DNA of 64,000 nt from Latrodectus hesperus (Eukaryota; Arthropoda; Arachnida; Araneae; Theridiidae), in NCBI GenBank assembly GCA_037975125.1, contig CM075853.1, positions 94,778,543 to 94,842,542 of the forward strand, read 5' to 3'. Shown in pieces: positions 1 to 15,000 of the stretch (position 1 is its first letter; every line of letters begins with the position of its first letter). A model generated the notes under the pieces. That model was not told the origin of the DNA. It worked only from the letters and a program-made list of their open reading frames with translations, and made no database searches. Both the position numbers and the translations under genes were made by a program.

Positions 1-2798
1 AGAAATTCAAATAGACTCATGCTGTCTGGAAAGTGATTGGGTGGTTGGTTGATTGATTTATCATTAAGCTGTCAATTTTTGCATAAGAGGCCTTATTATA
101 CAGTGATGGGATTCCATCCAAAAAAGGATTGAGTAGTTAGCCAAAATGCTACCCATTGACTGAACAGAGCCAACCAACTGTAAGTACTGTAGGAAACTGG
201 ATTGAAGACAATAGAAAAACTAATATTACAATTTAAAATTAGATTTTAAAAGAAAAAATAGGAAATTATGAAAATAAATTTGCAGCACAGATGGGAACAT
301 AAAACCTGTATAAAGATTTTACAGAAATAAGTAGTGAATTATGTTAGTTTCCCTTTTTAAAATTTAATCTGACAATTTTTAAATATGTTTAAATTAAAAG
401 ATCAGTCTTTCAATTTATTTGATCTACAAAAACTTCAAATTTATATTGATACTTATAGATTCATGATTTTTTATTTTATGTATCTTATTGTTATTATTAT
501 GTGTTAACTACTTATGCTTAAATGTAAGATTTTGAAGATTCAATTACTATTCTATTTTTCTTCTAGTATTTTCTTTGGAAGGATTTTATCTATAAATTTA
601 TTTTATACAATTAGAAAAAAAAGTTTCATTGTTAGTGGTGTTATGTGGTAGATAGCTATTGAATTTTTTAATATATAGTAAAGGTTGTGTGCAAGCATTT
701 TAAATAGTTGAAAAAAATTTTGAATTGTTGGTGATTCAGTTTTATATTTCTGTGGTAGCCTTGTTATCTTTTGATAAAAATAATATAGGCTTAATAAGTC
801 CTAATTTTTTAAATAACAAATTTATTTAACTTCCAGAGAATTGCATGTATTATAAGCTTAATACATAATCTTATTATAATCTGTCATTTTATAATATCTT
901 GTAGTTGACATGTGTAAAATTATCTAGTGTGATAGTTATTAAAAGTGAGTGATTTTTTAGCAGCTTGAAAAAATTCTTTTAATCATGCAAGATGCAGAAA
1001 TGTATGCATTATTGATGATTGAATACTAGTGATTGCGTGGTATGATTTGATTTAGCAGAGTCCCTATTTTGAGTATTACAGCCTTATGAGCACCAATTTT
1101 TCCAATTTATTCAACTAATTTTTAATTATCTTCTGATGTGAAAATAGTTTCTATTATCTCATTATTAAAGCCCGATGGCTTAGTGACAGCGTTTCATGCT
1201 CCCATGACACAGGTCCAAGGTTCAATCCTCGGGCTGGGCAATGGTGACTCAGCCTTTCATCCCTTCAGTGGGTCGATTAACTGAATACCAAGCATGCTTG
1301 GGAACTAAACACTGGGGGTCTGACGTTAGGCTGATCACCTAACTTGGACATATGCTTCGCACTCCAGGGCCCTCGGTCATGAAAACAGTTTAGGGTACTG
1401 TAGGCCTTGGCCCACATGGGCTGTCGTGCCATGGAGTTTAGTTTAGTTATCTCATTATTAATCTCTTTTTTTAAAATGCAAGATATCTAATTGTAATAAG
1501 AATTCTTATTTTTGCAATTTCTATGCATCTATATTGAATTTATTAGATAAAAAATTGTAACTATCATTTTGCTGTTGCTGAGATTGAAAATAATTCTGCT
1601 TTGATCGTAATGACAATTTTTTTGAATTTTGTAATTAATAAAATGTTTGATACAATCTTTTTATTACACATTAGATTTACTTATAATTTAAGATATTTGT
1701 TTCACTGACTTCTAAGCTTCAGTGTTGTAAAGAAGTGGAACATTTTGTGTTTTCATTTGTTTTATTAATATCATTTGTAAACTTTAACAATGAAATTTAT
1801 TTTTATCAAGTATTATTTTAAAAGATAATTTTTTTCTGAAACTAATATTTTCAGTAGTAATTGAAAAATAGAAAGTTAGCTACATAATTTTTTAAATAGG
1901 ATTTGACATTATAGTTAAATTGAATATATAAATTACTTTAGCATAAATTTTATTCAGCGCTCTTTTCAATCTTTGAAATTAAAGTACTGAAATATACTTC
2001 AATATTCTGGTTTGTAAAATTTCTGAAAAATTAGATTTGAAAACTTTGGTTATTAATTATACTACTTAAACTAAATTACTTGCTTCAAAAATTTTTTCTC
2101 ATAAAATTTATTGCAGAACATTAATACTATAACTTGATTATTTTTAAAACAAGCTTTTTTTATGGTATTGTAATAATGTTTTAGCATTCATTTGAACCTA
2201 ATTACAAAACAAAACAATGTTTGAATGCATATTAAATGAATTCAAATAATATATAAAAATTATCGATACATTTTATCTGATGTATAATTGTAAAAATGTA
2301 TCTAATTTTTATTGTTTTAATAAGCATAAAATTTTTATTGTATATTCATTGATATTTTTACATATTTGTGTCTTTTATGCCTTTTCTCATATTTTTAGCT
2401 TTTTAGAAATTATATTTTTTATAAGTAGATCAAAAGTATTACATTCAATTGAAAAATTGATGATCATTATAGAGTTGCTAATGAAAATTTGCAGATGTTT
2501 TTCCCCTTTCGTCATTCTCATTTCTGTAAATTTTTTGCTTAATACAGCTGTGGTATCAATTAATCTTATTTAATCCTTAAATTTGCTCATATTTTTAGTT
2601 CTTATTAGCAAAAGGGGAAAAACAGCTGACAAATACAAAGCTTGTAAAAAAAAGAAGAAATACTGCAATCTTTTCCTCTTTCTCTTAATTTTATTTTTTT
2701 TAAATAAAATAGATTGAACACCAAAATATCATTAGACTAATTAAATATTAGCTTGTATGTGATTCCGAAAAGTTATTTTATATTAAACACTTTTTTAG
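1..2798 (+). other. Nrg intron (5' end outside window)
   Basis: AT-rich intron before the Ig exon, with no coding signal. It holds one SINE at 1169-1446. The open frame at 2280-2573 is low-complexity AT-rich intron sequence and is not called. Confidence 0.8.
1169..1446 (+). mobile_element. tRNA-derived SINE with 15-bp target-site duplication
   Basis: Starts with a tRNA-like head (GCCCGATGGCTTAGTGAC) with an A-box-like segment at 1176-1187 and a B box (GGTTCAATCCT) at 1219-1229, the internal RNA polymerase III promoter. It is markedly GC-richer than its surroundings. The body is bounded by a perfect 15-bp duplication, ttatctcattattaa, at 1154-1168 and 1447-1461. The tail ends in tttagtttag. 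Its mobilising LINE cannot be identified from the sequence. The perfect duplication suggests a fairly recent insertion. Confidence 0.88.
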
Positions 2799-3080
2799 GA
2801 AAAACAAAAATTAATGTGCCACCAGAAAACTTTGAAGTTGCTGCTAGTAAGTCTGCCACCTTCCGATGCTATGCTGATGCCGATCCAAGTCTTCAGATGA
2901 GCATCGTATGGCTCTTTAATGGTCAACTAATCAATTCTGATCTGGATACTAGAATAGTGCAAGCATCTGATAATTCTTTGACCATCACTAAAACAGTTGA
3001 AGGAGATTCTGGTGTTTATACATGTGTTGCCAGGACGGAACTAGATCAAGATGAAGCAACTGCTACATTAACAGTTCAAG
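2799..3080 (+). CDS. Nrg: Nrg exon: Ig domain (probably Ig6)
   Basis: A 282-bp phase 1-1 exon encoding one complete immunoglobulin domain. Visible landmarks are the B-strand cysteine (TFRC), the C-strand tryptophan (SIVWLFNG) and the F-strand DSGVYTC motif with the second cysteine, about 50 residues apart. The acceptor is a T-run ending ttttttag at 2791-2798; the donor is CAAG/gtaata. An ATG at 2753 lies in the intron and is not a start. The module directly precedes the first FN3 domain, which makes it the membrane-proximal Ig of the L1 ectodomain. It is the first exon of the gene inside this window; the upstream exons are off the left edge. Confidence 0.92.
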
Positions 3081-6000
3081 GTAATATTATACATATCATT
3101 TGGTACTCAATAACTTGTGATAAGTATGCTTAAAAAATTATCTTGTTTTTTCCCATAATTTGAAATTAAAGATATTTTGTAGGTAAATTGTAAAGTTTAC
3201 TAAAGATTAAAATTATAAAAACTATATGTCTGAAAAATATTTTGCACTGTCTTGCTGTCTCTTAAAATAGATTATCTTGTCATGAGTTCTATTTGATAAT
3301 ATGCTTTATTGTATTATATGGACATATTTTTACTTTTTACTGAAAATGTTTTGTTTTCATTGAATGAATTAAAGAGTAATAAAATATGAATAAAGACATG
3401 CTTTAATAATACTTTAAGTGTGATTAAATTGTTAAAATAGTACTTTTTTAACAATTTAATCACACTTAAAGTATCACTTAAAGTAGTATAATCATTTCTC
3501 ATTCACTATTAAACAGATGTGATTGTGAAAAACTGGTTGAAGATGGGATATGGATTGTAAATATTATATGGTTTATAAGAACTTGTTTTAAGTATGCTAA
3601 ATTAAGAGAATAAATATAAACTTAAAAAGTTTTGAATTATGAGCAAATTTGAAATCGCCATTGAATGCACGCAATCAAATGACAGTCTTGAGTCCTCATA
3701 AATGCAACTACGATTAAAAGATTACTTACTGTGTTATCAAGTTATAAGAGGTTATTTTGGTAGAGATTTTGCTGTAGTATATAAGGTTAAAAACAAAGAT
3801 TAAATAATTATTTCAATCTTTATATTTGTAATAATGAATTATAATATCTGCTTTCATTTCATTTAATTAATTTATGTTTAAATGTTATTAAAATTAAACA
3901 AGAGTTAATAACATTACTCTGAAAAATGAACATTTTGTCACTTAAAACTGCAGTCTTTAAAACAACAGCTTTATTGCAAATCTAATCTATTTTAAGTAAT
4001 GAAATTCGTTTTATAGTGTTATTATCTCAAAATGAAAATAGATATTCATTTATTACATTTTTATTTAGATATGCTTCTTACAAATGATGTTATACATGTA
4101 ATACATTTTATACTTAAATGTTAGAATTGCTTATTTGTGTAAATAAAACTTCTTACTGCAGCTGTGTATACTTCAGAAGAAAAAAGTGTTCTTATTTAAA
4201 AATTTTTCACAGACACACCTAATCCACCAAAAGTTGTGCGTGTTCAGTGTGAAGGATTGACTGCTTTAGTAGAATGGCAACCAAATGGTGATCGAAGAGC
4301 TCCCATACAAAGTTATACCATTCAATTTAATACTAGTTTTACTCCAGATAAGTGGGAGGATGCTTTTGTTAACATTCCCGCTCCAGATACTCGTTTCAAA
4401 GTAAGTCATTGTCACTTGACATTCCTAGATATGCAAATTCAACATAAAATTTGAAATGTAAAGGGCTTAGTTGCATGAATTTGCATGTAACTATTTTAGT
4501 TATAGTGCTGCATATTTTTCTTTATAAATATATTATTCTCTATTAAATTTAGTTGAATTTATATTATGTGATTTTTGACCATTTAAAATCATGAGTGATC
4601 ATTTGAAAAGCTGCTTTTAGTAAAAGTTTAAATTAACTTCTATTAAACTTTAAAAATTTGATAGTTAAACCTAAGATATTCATAAAATTATTGAATAAAT
4701 GATTTATCATATTCTATTAAAGTAGGTACAACCTTTAATTTATGTCTCTATTATTAATTAAATGAGTTGATTACGTTTCAAATATCCTAATAAATAATTA
4801 AAAATTTTAAAAAGAGGTATTTATTTTTATAAATACTTCATTTTTATCAAGTTTTGTTTTTATATGACAAATGTTATACACAATTCTATTATAAACAAAT
4901 ATGAATTATTTAGGTTTCTATGACACCATGGGCAAATTATACATTTAGAGTCATAGCTAGAAATAAAATTGGACCTAGTGAACCTAGTGGTCATTCAAGT
5001 GTTTGTGAAACACCTGAAGATGTTCCATATAAAAACCCAGACAATGTTGTTGGGAAAGGAACACAAAAAGACAATCTTGTTATTGCTTGGACTGTGAGTA
5101 AAATATTGATTTATTAATGTAATTTTTAATTTGACATAAAACTTATTTTTTTATGCTTCTTTTTTTTAAGGCTATGCCAATGATTGAGCAAAATGCTCCT
5201 GGTTTTTTCTACAAAGTGTTCTGGAAACGAGAAGATATCCCAGGTGCCCAGTGGCAATCTGTTGAAATCCCAGACTGGGAGCAGAATAGCTACATCATCC
5301 CAAGCCAGCCCACGTTCAAGCCCTACCGCATCAAAGTGGAAGCCCACAATAGTAAGGGGCAAGCGCACACGGCTGCTACGGAAGTTATTGGTTATTCTGG
5401 AGAAGATGGTATGACAAAATCAGGATAATTTTAAAAACGTTTATTGTAATTTAAATATTTTGATATCACTACTTTTGAAAATAAGTGAATAATTAAGCTA
5501 TATTAGTTTAAATAAAATAAATATACCAAAATAAATATAAACAAATATTCTTTATATTTATTTTGCATCTTTTATGTGTACATAATCTAGGTCTAAAGTA
5601 TAGTTTATATATACATTCTAGATCAAAAATATACTTTCTGTATGATTTAGATCCAAAGTATATTTTATATATACAATCTAGGTCAAAAAATATTAGCTCC
5701 TTTTAATTTATTTCTTTTTTACTGTAAAAGCGAATGTAAGTGTCTGCATATAAATAGTCGCCGAGCGGGCAGCCGAATGGTTAGCGCTCTTGCCTTCGGT
5801 TCAACAGTTCGTGGGTTCGAATCCCACCTTGGGCATGGATGTTTGTAGTGGTTCGGAATCCACTTTAAGCCGTAAGTCCTGGTCTAATTAGCCCTCGTGT
5901 GCAAAAAATGACCGTTGAGCAACAAACAAACAAGCAAAGCATATAAATAGTCAGAAATCAAAATAGAAATATGTGAGTTCTAGAATTGTTAACAAAGTTT

Positions 6001-9000
6001 CAAAATTTTGTGTGGATAATCAGTTACATTTGATCTTTTGATTTTTATATATAAATTGTGATTGTTGCACATTTAAGTCTAAATGTTTGGACAGTATAAT
6101 AAAACACAATTGAAAATTAATATTTTATGTGACCAAAACATTAACAGTGCTTGTGTGAAAATACTGGGCAGTCAAATGTTTGAGATGGCCTGCATAATAC
6201 ACTATTTTCTTTGTCCATTTTTTCTCAGGCATTTCCTACAATTCATTTTATAAACAAAAATGCCAAATATAATGTTTGTTGTTTATTAAAAAGACATAAT
6301 TAAGAAATTAAATGTAATTTTTATTATTTACAACTTCAATAGTCAGTTTGATTCAGAAATCAAGCAATTTTTTCCCAATACTATACACAGTATTTTCAAT
6401 CAATCATGTTAGATAAATGATTTCAATTCTTTTTCTTTAAAAAAAAGATTTTGAATTCATTCTCTTTGGTTTGATTTTAACTTCCAACACCATGTTATAT
6501 TTGTTGTTTATTAAAAAGACATAATTAGGAGATTAAACATATTTTTTATTATTTACAACTTCAATAGTCAGTTACAAATTCCATAAGCTATTTAATGACA
6601 TGGCTTATCAATAAACTTTCTCACAACAAGTATCAGCTATTGCCAGATACAGTTTAGATAATTATATTTTATTGAATTCAATATTTATTTATCTATTACA
6701 TCACACCAACTTATGTGAACTATGTCCAGTTATGTTCCAAACATTTTCAAATGGTAGCAGATTTGAAGAAAAAGGTTTCTGGAAGCTTCCTTATCTTTTC
6801 AAATGAGAGATTTGAGGAGAAAAAGAATCATCCAGAGTTATATAGTAGTGTGTTGATTTGTAATGCATGTATTCTGATTTCCACTATGTGCTATCTGCTG
6901 TTATCTTGTTAATAAAGGGCATTTAGCCTAAATTAAAAAAAAGGTAATTTTACTGGATACACCATTATATTGCCAATGATGTATACTGATGGTGACCTGC
7001 AATTGTAGACACTGTCACCTTAAATCACCTTTGGTTGTAGCCTTTCATGCTTAAACCAAATCTACACATATTGATTTTCATTCGTTAAACCAGTGATTTT
7101 CAGTCACCGTGTTCTGTCATATTTCTGTGCCACTAAATTCTTAAAGTCTGTTATCAAATTTCAGAAATGTATATGGTAAAAATTATAATGCTTTTTTTAA
7201 TTACAAAAAAAAAATATGTCTAAATTAAAGAAAAATAAACTGCAAAATAAATCTTGTTTTTAACAGTTAAAAACTATTTGTATTTTCTATAACTGTGACC
7301 TTTCATAAAGTGAAATATTTGGCCCTCGTGAAGAAATTTCAAGTGTTTCCAGTGCCTACAGTTAGAATTTTCTACATCTTATTTGTCTGGATTTGCATTT
7401 TCAGTATTAAGCAACATAAAAATGATAAAAGATTGCGATTGCTAAATGTAGAAGATGATACAAGAGTAATATGTTATTTTTACTTCCAAATAAAAATGAA
7501 AATATCCAAAAACAGCAGTTCAAATCTCTGTTTAAGTGTTTTTATCATTACATTGTAATTAATCCCTTGATAAACATGTTGTTTTTGTTGTGCATATTAT
7601 ATTTTAAATTCAAAATTGTTATTATAAATTATTTTACTCAGTGTACTATAGGTAAGTAAGTAAAAAATTTCAAAATTTATATTTTTCTTTGTGTGTGCCA
7701 GATTTTGAAATCATTAAAAATATGTCATGAAAAAAAATAAAAAAAAGATTGAGAATCTCTGTTTTAAACAAAAAATATAATTCACCTGAAAGCACCACAT
7801 GTTATTTTAATGTACATATAGTTGTAGCTTTAGGCATTATAGAGGGCGACAGCTATGGTCCTGACTCAATAGTATTGTTAACTGATCAAATGAAAATATA
7901 GACTGAGATACCAATTTGCTGATCCTTTTCAATATGAAAGCATCAAGAATGGAATACACCTGTAAAAATGTTGAGTGATATGGTCCATAAAGTCACCAAT
8001 TCAAATGGTCACCTTTTAGATGTATTGGTCCACATATGTATGTTATTTTAGCACCAAGACCTTTGGAATGTGACACATGAATAATCTGTTTTTTCAATTT
8101 GGTCACCATACTTCTGTTGTACTTTTTTTGCTAGAAATATTCTATCTTTGGCATTATCCTGTTTAATAGTCTCAGTACTGGATGTTTCCTCTGAGGTAAG
8201 ACTGTATCCTATTTAATATTTCCTGTACTGGATGTTTTCTCTGAAATAGGACTGTATGCATGTGAGATTATTCTGCTAATTTTGGAAACAGCAGATGTTG
8301 ATAGACTGGAAAAATTTACTAAATGTAAATAGTTAAAGTAACATAACTGTTGCTGATTCTGGAGATTCTTTCCTTTGTATTCCATGACTTCTATCCCAGA
8401 ATGCTTTACACATTGTTTACCCTGATATTTACAAATTTTTCTGATTATGTGTGAAGGGTGTTGCTTTTTTATTGCTATGCAGAGTATGTCTGATTATTTG
8501 AAAGTATTTTAATCTTTATGCAAAAATGCATAGTTTCCATGTAATGCATGTAAATTAATAATTCAAATATCTTAAAAACTATCCATTAAAATAAATAAAA
8601 AGTTTTGTTGAAATTTTTTTAATAATACGCAAGTGTTTTCCAGTTCCTATGGAAGCACCCAAAAACTTCATCCGTATGTATGTGAAAGATGCAAGATCTG
8701 CAATGTTTTCTTGGGATCCAGTTTCCCCGGAATCTGTTCGAGGTCATTTTAGGGGCTATAAAGTATGCATATTTTTAAAAAGATTTATGACTTTACCAAA
8801 TTTCAAATATTTTTCATAAAAAAGATATGCTTTTATCTTTTGTTCTCATATTTTGACTCAAGTGTTTGATCATGCTGTTTTATCTTTTTTCTTTAAAATA
8901 TTTTTATTTCCTGCTCACATTTTTAAATAAGTTTTCTGATGGTTTAGAAACATTATACTCTAAAATTTAAGCAATTTGAAAACTATATTTAAAATCATTT

Positions 9001-12000
9001 AAACATTATTAATTTGAAAATAAATTAATGATATTGATCATATAACATTTTGAGAGAATCGATATATGTCTAGGAAGAAGTTTTTTTATTTTTTTTATTT
9101 ACCATTTCCCTTTGTATTGTTTTATTTGAAAAATAACTTTAATTCCCACTTGAACAGTAGTAGCTTAATTAAATGTAACTGTTGTCAAGTACTTCTAACA
9201 TTTAAATGTGTAATATTTATTTTTTTCTAAAATTTTGATATATTATGAAATACATTAGCATTGTTATGTAACAATTGGACCAATATCTGTCTTGTGGCCA
9301 ATTTGTACAATTTCTCCATTCAATATGAGATTTTTGGCTAAATTATAAAGTGTTTTGGCTTTGTATGTTAAAATTGTACAGATTCTTAAGCTATTCTAAA
9401 AATTTAGTTTCCTTTCCAGCTTCTTGAGCCTGATTGATTTGCAATTTATATTGTTTAGCGTGTTTCTTTTCTTTTATTTAAAAAAAAACATAAATGTATT
9501 AATTTTATTAGGGAAAGAAAACCTTTATAATGTTTTAATTTAAAAGAAGCTAATTTTTTTAATTTTAAAATCCATTTTAGTCTATTTCTAATTTGATTTG
9601 ATTTTGTGTTTGGTATCTTGAATAATCAGTTTAAGCTGACAAAGTATTATGTAAAAAAATATATTTTTAAGTGTGTAAGTGTTATTGAGGATTGGCAATT
9701 CAATCAATTAGCATTAGTTACATTTCAGTTGCATTTTTTTTTAAATGTATGTTACTTATAATTTGTTGAACATTTTTTAAAAGTTTGTATTTACTAAAGT
9801 ATATAATTATTGATGTCAAAATTTAACACAGTCCTTTTATCCTTAAACAAATATTTTACTGTAAAGGAATGTTTTGTGCCTATTGGTATAAGAAGTTGAA
9901 AAAAAGAAATCATATTGTTTCAAAATTTGAAATATTGACAGATATGTATCAGTCACAGAATTTCAATAATATTTCCTTTTAGACATGAGAGGCATGGCCA
10001 GAATTCCGTTTTCTGTCTATTGAAGCTTGATTTACTCACATATTAGCCATAGGGCTCGCATTCAATACCATTGATGCATTCAAACTTTTAAATTAATTTT
10101 TATTAATATAATAATAATAAATTGGAAAGCATTTAAAAATATGTAAACAAAGTTAATTGTCTCATTAATTCAACAACAATTTTAATCTTTTTGTGTTTTT
10201 GAATATTTGATTCAATTAAATTGAAATTTTGATTAAGAACTTAAAGTTTAAGTGTTTGATCATATGATTATTTACTTACTGATATTAATAGCCATATATT
10301 TATTAATTTGGTGTGCAAGTATTTTGAAAAGTCATTATGTTAATTAAATAAAATTTTATTATTCAAATTTAATTTTAATGTTTTTGTTGTATTAAAATTT
10401 TCTCATATTTCCACATTTCAATCATAAAATATTAATAATTTATCATGTTTGATGAAGGTAATGTGTAAAAATGAATAATTACACCACTTATATAACAAAG
10501 TTCTCTTTATTTCATTTTACAATTGTATTTGTAATTATAATAGTGAATGCTAAATAGATTGTCTTCTTTTTGAGGTAACTTTACATATTGAAATAAAAAT
10601 TTAATTTTTACATAAAAAATAGATTATGAATCTCTTTATTTATATTTGTCTATATATACATATAAAATATTGTGATACTTTGTGTAATGCATTTATAATG
10701 TATGTGTGTATTGAAATGCATACACGTTAAAAAAATTGCTTAGTAAATAAGTGAGCATGATATTAATTTTGCATTAAAATATTTCCTAAATGTTAATTTC
10801 CTAAAGATACTTTAAATTATAAATTAAAATTGGATTGTATATAAATATAGAAAATTCATGAATTATAATTGTGATTGATTGTAATAGTACTATAGCAATG
10901 GAAAAGTAATACTTATGAATTTAACTGTAATATTAAAAATGTTTAAAACAATTTAGATTCAAACATGGACCATAGAAGAAGGTGAAGAGCGACTTCGGGA
11001 GCAAGTAGTAAAAGCAAATGTTACTCAGTCTCTGGTGACTATCTTCCGACCTTTCTCTCGAAATTTAGTCCGAGTTTTGGCTTTTAATGATATGTACAAT
11101 GGACCACCTTCAGATGTTATAGAATTTACAACTCCTGAAGGAAGTAAGAGTTTATCTTGGAATAGTCTTTATATTTATTAATTATTGCTATGCTATTAAC
11201 TTTTAAATTATGTACTTTTATCATTAATTAAAACATATTTATAATTATCTTGATAAAACTTTAGATTCTTAGAGTATTTTTTATTTATTCATCATAATAT
11301 TTTTATTTATAATTGCATACATAACAGAGAACATTTTCTGAGTTTAAATATTTATAATCTTATAATTTCCTCTATTTGTAAAGTATATATATACAGATTT
11401 ATTTATAAAAGACACTTAAATTACATGTTGGAGGAACAAGGAAAAATACTTTGGAATATCAATAATTCATAGCAGCATTTTCATTTGTAAAACTTCTCTC
11501 ATTTGAAATATACTCTTTTTAAAATTTATTGAATTAAATTATTCAATAGAAAGTTAAAATAACAATTGTGCAGTTATTTATAACCCTTCTAATATTTTCA
11601 AATGAAAACATTAGAAGGGTTATAAATAACTGCACAATTGTAGAAAACACTGAATTAATCTTTATGAAGTAAGTATTTTCAATGTAGTAAGTATTTAAAA
11701 AAAATCCAAATTTAATAGTAGTAGCAAAAAACATTTTAAGGCAATCAATTTTAAATATTTGGTGTCAAAATACAATCAAATTGATTTTTTTCTGTTTATC
11801 TTTCACTGTACAAAATAAAACTTTTGGTCCTGACAATGTGTATAAATTTAACTATTCTATGTTAGAAAAATTAATGAAAGAGGTGTTGGTAATAGAATTA
11901 TACTTCATCTGATTAACTGTATTTACTTTTTAACTATATAATCAGATATAATACTAAAAATATTTATCTGATTCATATAAATTTACTTATTTTGAGATAG

Positions 12001-15000
12001 ATATTCATCATTATCTAAGATCCTTGAGACTGATAATTTTCATACAAGAACTTGTGTAATCCAAAATATGTATAATCCATATGATAAATCCACAGTAGAA
12101 AAAATATTTCCAGTTTTATTATTAAGAAATTCTTAATATGTGTTTATTCCGTATTACATCACTATGCATAAATAATCAAAACACGTTTCCGAGAAAAGAT
12201 TTAAAAAAAATAAATAAAGTCAGTAAAAAATTTTTATGAACAAATAAGAAAACATATATTTACATATTTATTAAAAAGTTATAAAATAAAGAAGCTTAGA
12301 ATATGAATCAAGTAAAAAATATTTCAGACATAGTGAATTTATTGAGAAAGCATAGAATGAATGCGGGAAAACTTTGAATTAGCGGAAGTGAGATTGAGGA
12401 AGAAGTGAAAGTGAGAAAGGAGGAAGTGATTTCAAATGCATAGAAAATTAACAAATTTTTGTGTTTTCTTTAAACAATTTCTGGTAATAAATCTCAATTT
12501 GAAAATGAAATTAAATCATTTATTTATAGAAAATTTTTCTCCTATATTAGCTCCAGGTCCTGTTGCCTATTTTGATGCAATTCCATTGGGTTCTAATGCC
12601 CTATACCTCATCTGGAAACGACCTGCTGAACCAAATGGCATACTCACTGGCTACAATATTTATTATCGTGAAGGTATTTTAGGGACTTAATTTTTAATTT
12701 CCATTTAATAAATGTTAATAATATGAAATGTTTTTCTATTTAATTAATAATAGCAGTAATAATTTGCTTTATTTTATTACATTTCATTTCTAATATTAAA
12801 TCTTCGTAAATGCTTGAACATTATAGGTTTATATTTTATGTTTATTATTTACAAATTTTCCCATAAATTTTTGTTGCTAAATGCTTGAATATCACCTTAA
12901 TTTCATTTTGTTTTTTCATTTTAAGTCCTTATGTGTCCTCTTTAAATTTCATATTAATACAATTTGAATATCACTATTATTCAGTAAAATCATTATTATA
13001 ATTTTAATTTAAATTCTAGATGAAGCATTTTCTCAACTTAATTGTTTATAATTTAACAATTTCTATTTAATTAAAAATACATTTCTGTAAATCACTTACT
13101 GAATGTTGTTGAGTTTTTATTGACTTAATTGTGATAAAAAGTTTTTTAATGTTATTTGCAAAACAAATTACCTGTCTAAACTTAATGAACTGAGCATTTT
13201 GATTTTTAAATATTAAATAAATTCTATTCATTAAAAATAAAAGTATCCGTTTTGTAAGCTGATTTGTATCATATTAGATGATTGAGGATTATCAGAATAA
13301 TTTAATAATGAAATATAGTCTGATAATCAGAAATTTTTTATTCATATTTTCCTTTAATAATTGCAGAGGTAGTAATGTTTAATTCTGTATATTTTTTAAT
13401 AAAAATATCTTACTTTTATGTCAGCTGCTTTTTGTTGTTTTTGTTTACTTCTTAGATAAATCTCATTTATTTTTCTGTGTAACTTCTACAAATGCATGGT
13501 TTGAAACAAAATTTGATTGCATATTTCTTATTTTTCTTATAGATAATTTTGTATTCATTTGTGTCGCTGGTAACAAAAGCTTTTAAATAATTAAGAATTC
13601 CCATATACCAATATTTTTTAGTGTGGTACCTCATATTTTATTATTGTTTTGTAATTTAACATTGTTTTTTAATTGCTTATTGAGACTTTTTTTCTTTTAT
13701 TCTCTTTGCGAACAGTGAGTGGAACAGAACTGGGAGAGGTGAGAGAGAGAAAGCCACAAATAACAGATCCCAGAGAAACCAGAGCAAAACTAGCCAACCT
13801 AAAACCAAAGACAAAATATCGCATTGATATATATGCAACAACTAAAGTTGGACAAGGAGAGAAAATGTATATAGAAGTAGAGACCAATGATAAAGGAGCT
13901 CGCCGTTAGTATTTTGTTATATGAAAATAGTTTGATGAACTAGAAGAAATAAAAACAAAATGCTTATTATTTTATGTACTGAATTCACAGCTGGTTAGGT
14001 TGTCCTTTGGTTTAATTGATATAAATTCAGTTCCCCTTCTACCATGAGTATTTTTTGCCACTATATAGAGGGCAAGCTATCACTTGGAAGTTCTTGTAAA
14101 ACTTCTTTAAGCGTCTTGTGGGAGGACTTTTAATAATTAATAGGCCTATTCACATGTCACTTGGGAAGAACACTTCTAAAATTTAAAAGGACTCATCCCA
14201 ACAGATGTGTATGCAGAAAATATAAATACAATTGCAATGCATCTCCTGTTCAGCAATGATCAGGATCAAATCTCGAACATAATTTCCAATAAATGCTGTC
14301 CAATTATTTGGGCATTCATGCAAATATTTTGAATTATTCTGTATTCATACTTTGAAAAAAGGCAATAAAAGGAAGACAAATTTAGATCAGAGTTGAAACC
14401 CAGCATATTACCTTAAATATCTACAAAAATCTGTTAGAAATGTATGAATTTATTCTTAATTTTATTATTTAATTTATTATTAAGATATTGCTTGTTTTAG
14501 AAAGTTTTGGTGTAAAGGAACAGGGAATTTATGTACTGCCTATATGAAATTTTTAAAGGAAGTGTGTAACCATTTTTATATTGATAAATGGTAATGTAAA
14601 AAAATTAATTGAAAAATGTTAATTTTAAATTAAATTGATTTAAAAATGAGATGTTACTGTGATTTTAAATATTTATCATTTAAAAATTAATCAAAATTTG
14701 AGGAAGTTTATTATTATGTATATATAATAGTTAACATTCTTCATTAAATTTGATATTTTTGTGCTATACTTAATGAATAGAATAATTTATGATTCTTCAA
14801 TTTAGTGATTTTCTGGTATAAAGATAAAACTTTTTAAATTGTTAAAAAAAATAAAAAGACAAAAGCATTTCTTTGGATTTTTGAACTGTGATAAAAAATG
14901 TATCCATTGATACACTTTAACCCTTTGATGGTTATGAACGAGCTGAGCTCGCAATCGAATCGTGCTTCATAATGCGCGCAAACGAGTTCCGCTCGGCAGC

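Larger units (their letters stand above)
5409..8643 (+). other. Nrg intron
   Basis: About 3.2 kb of intron with a SINE (5760-5938), a 74-bp direct repeat pair (6275-6348 and 6500-6573) and a 50-bp tandem duplication (8155-8254). No coding signal; the open frames at 6715-6912 and 7295-7659 have no splice context or recognisable domain. Confidence 0.85.

Noticed and set aside
5126..5368. 80-codon minus-strand frame
   Set aside because: Shadow of the Nrg FN3-2 exon on the + strand.
5760..5840. Functional tRNA gene
   Set aside because: A and B boxes are present, but the acceptor stem does not close and the element has a SINE body, tail and target duplication.
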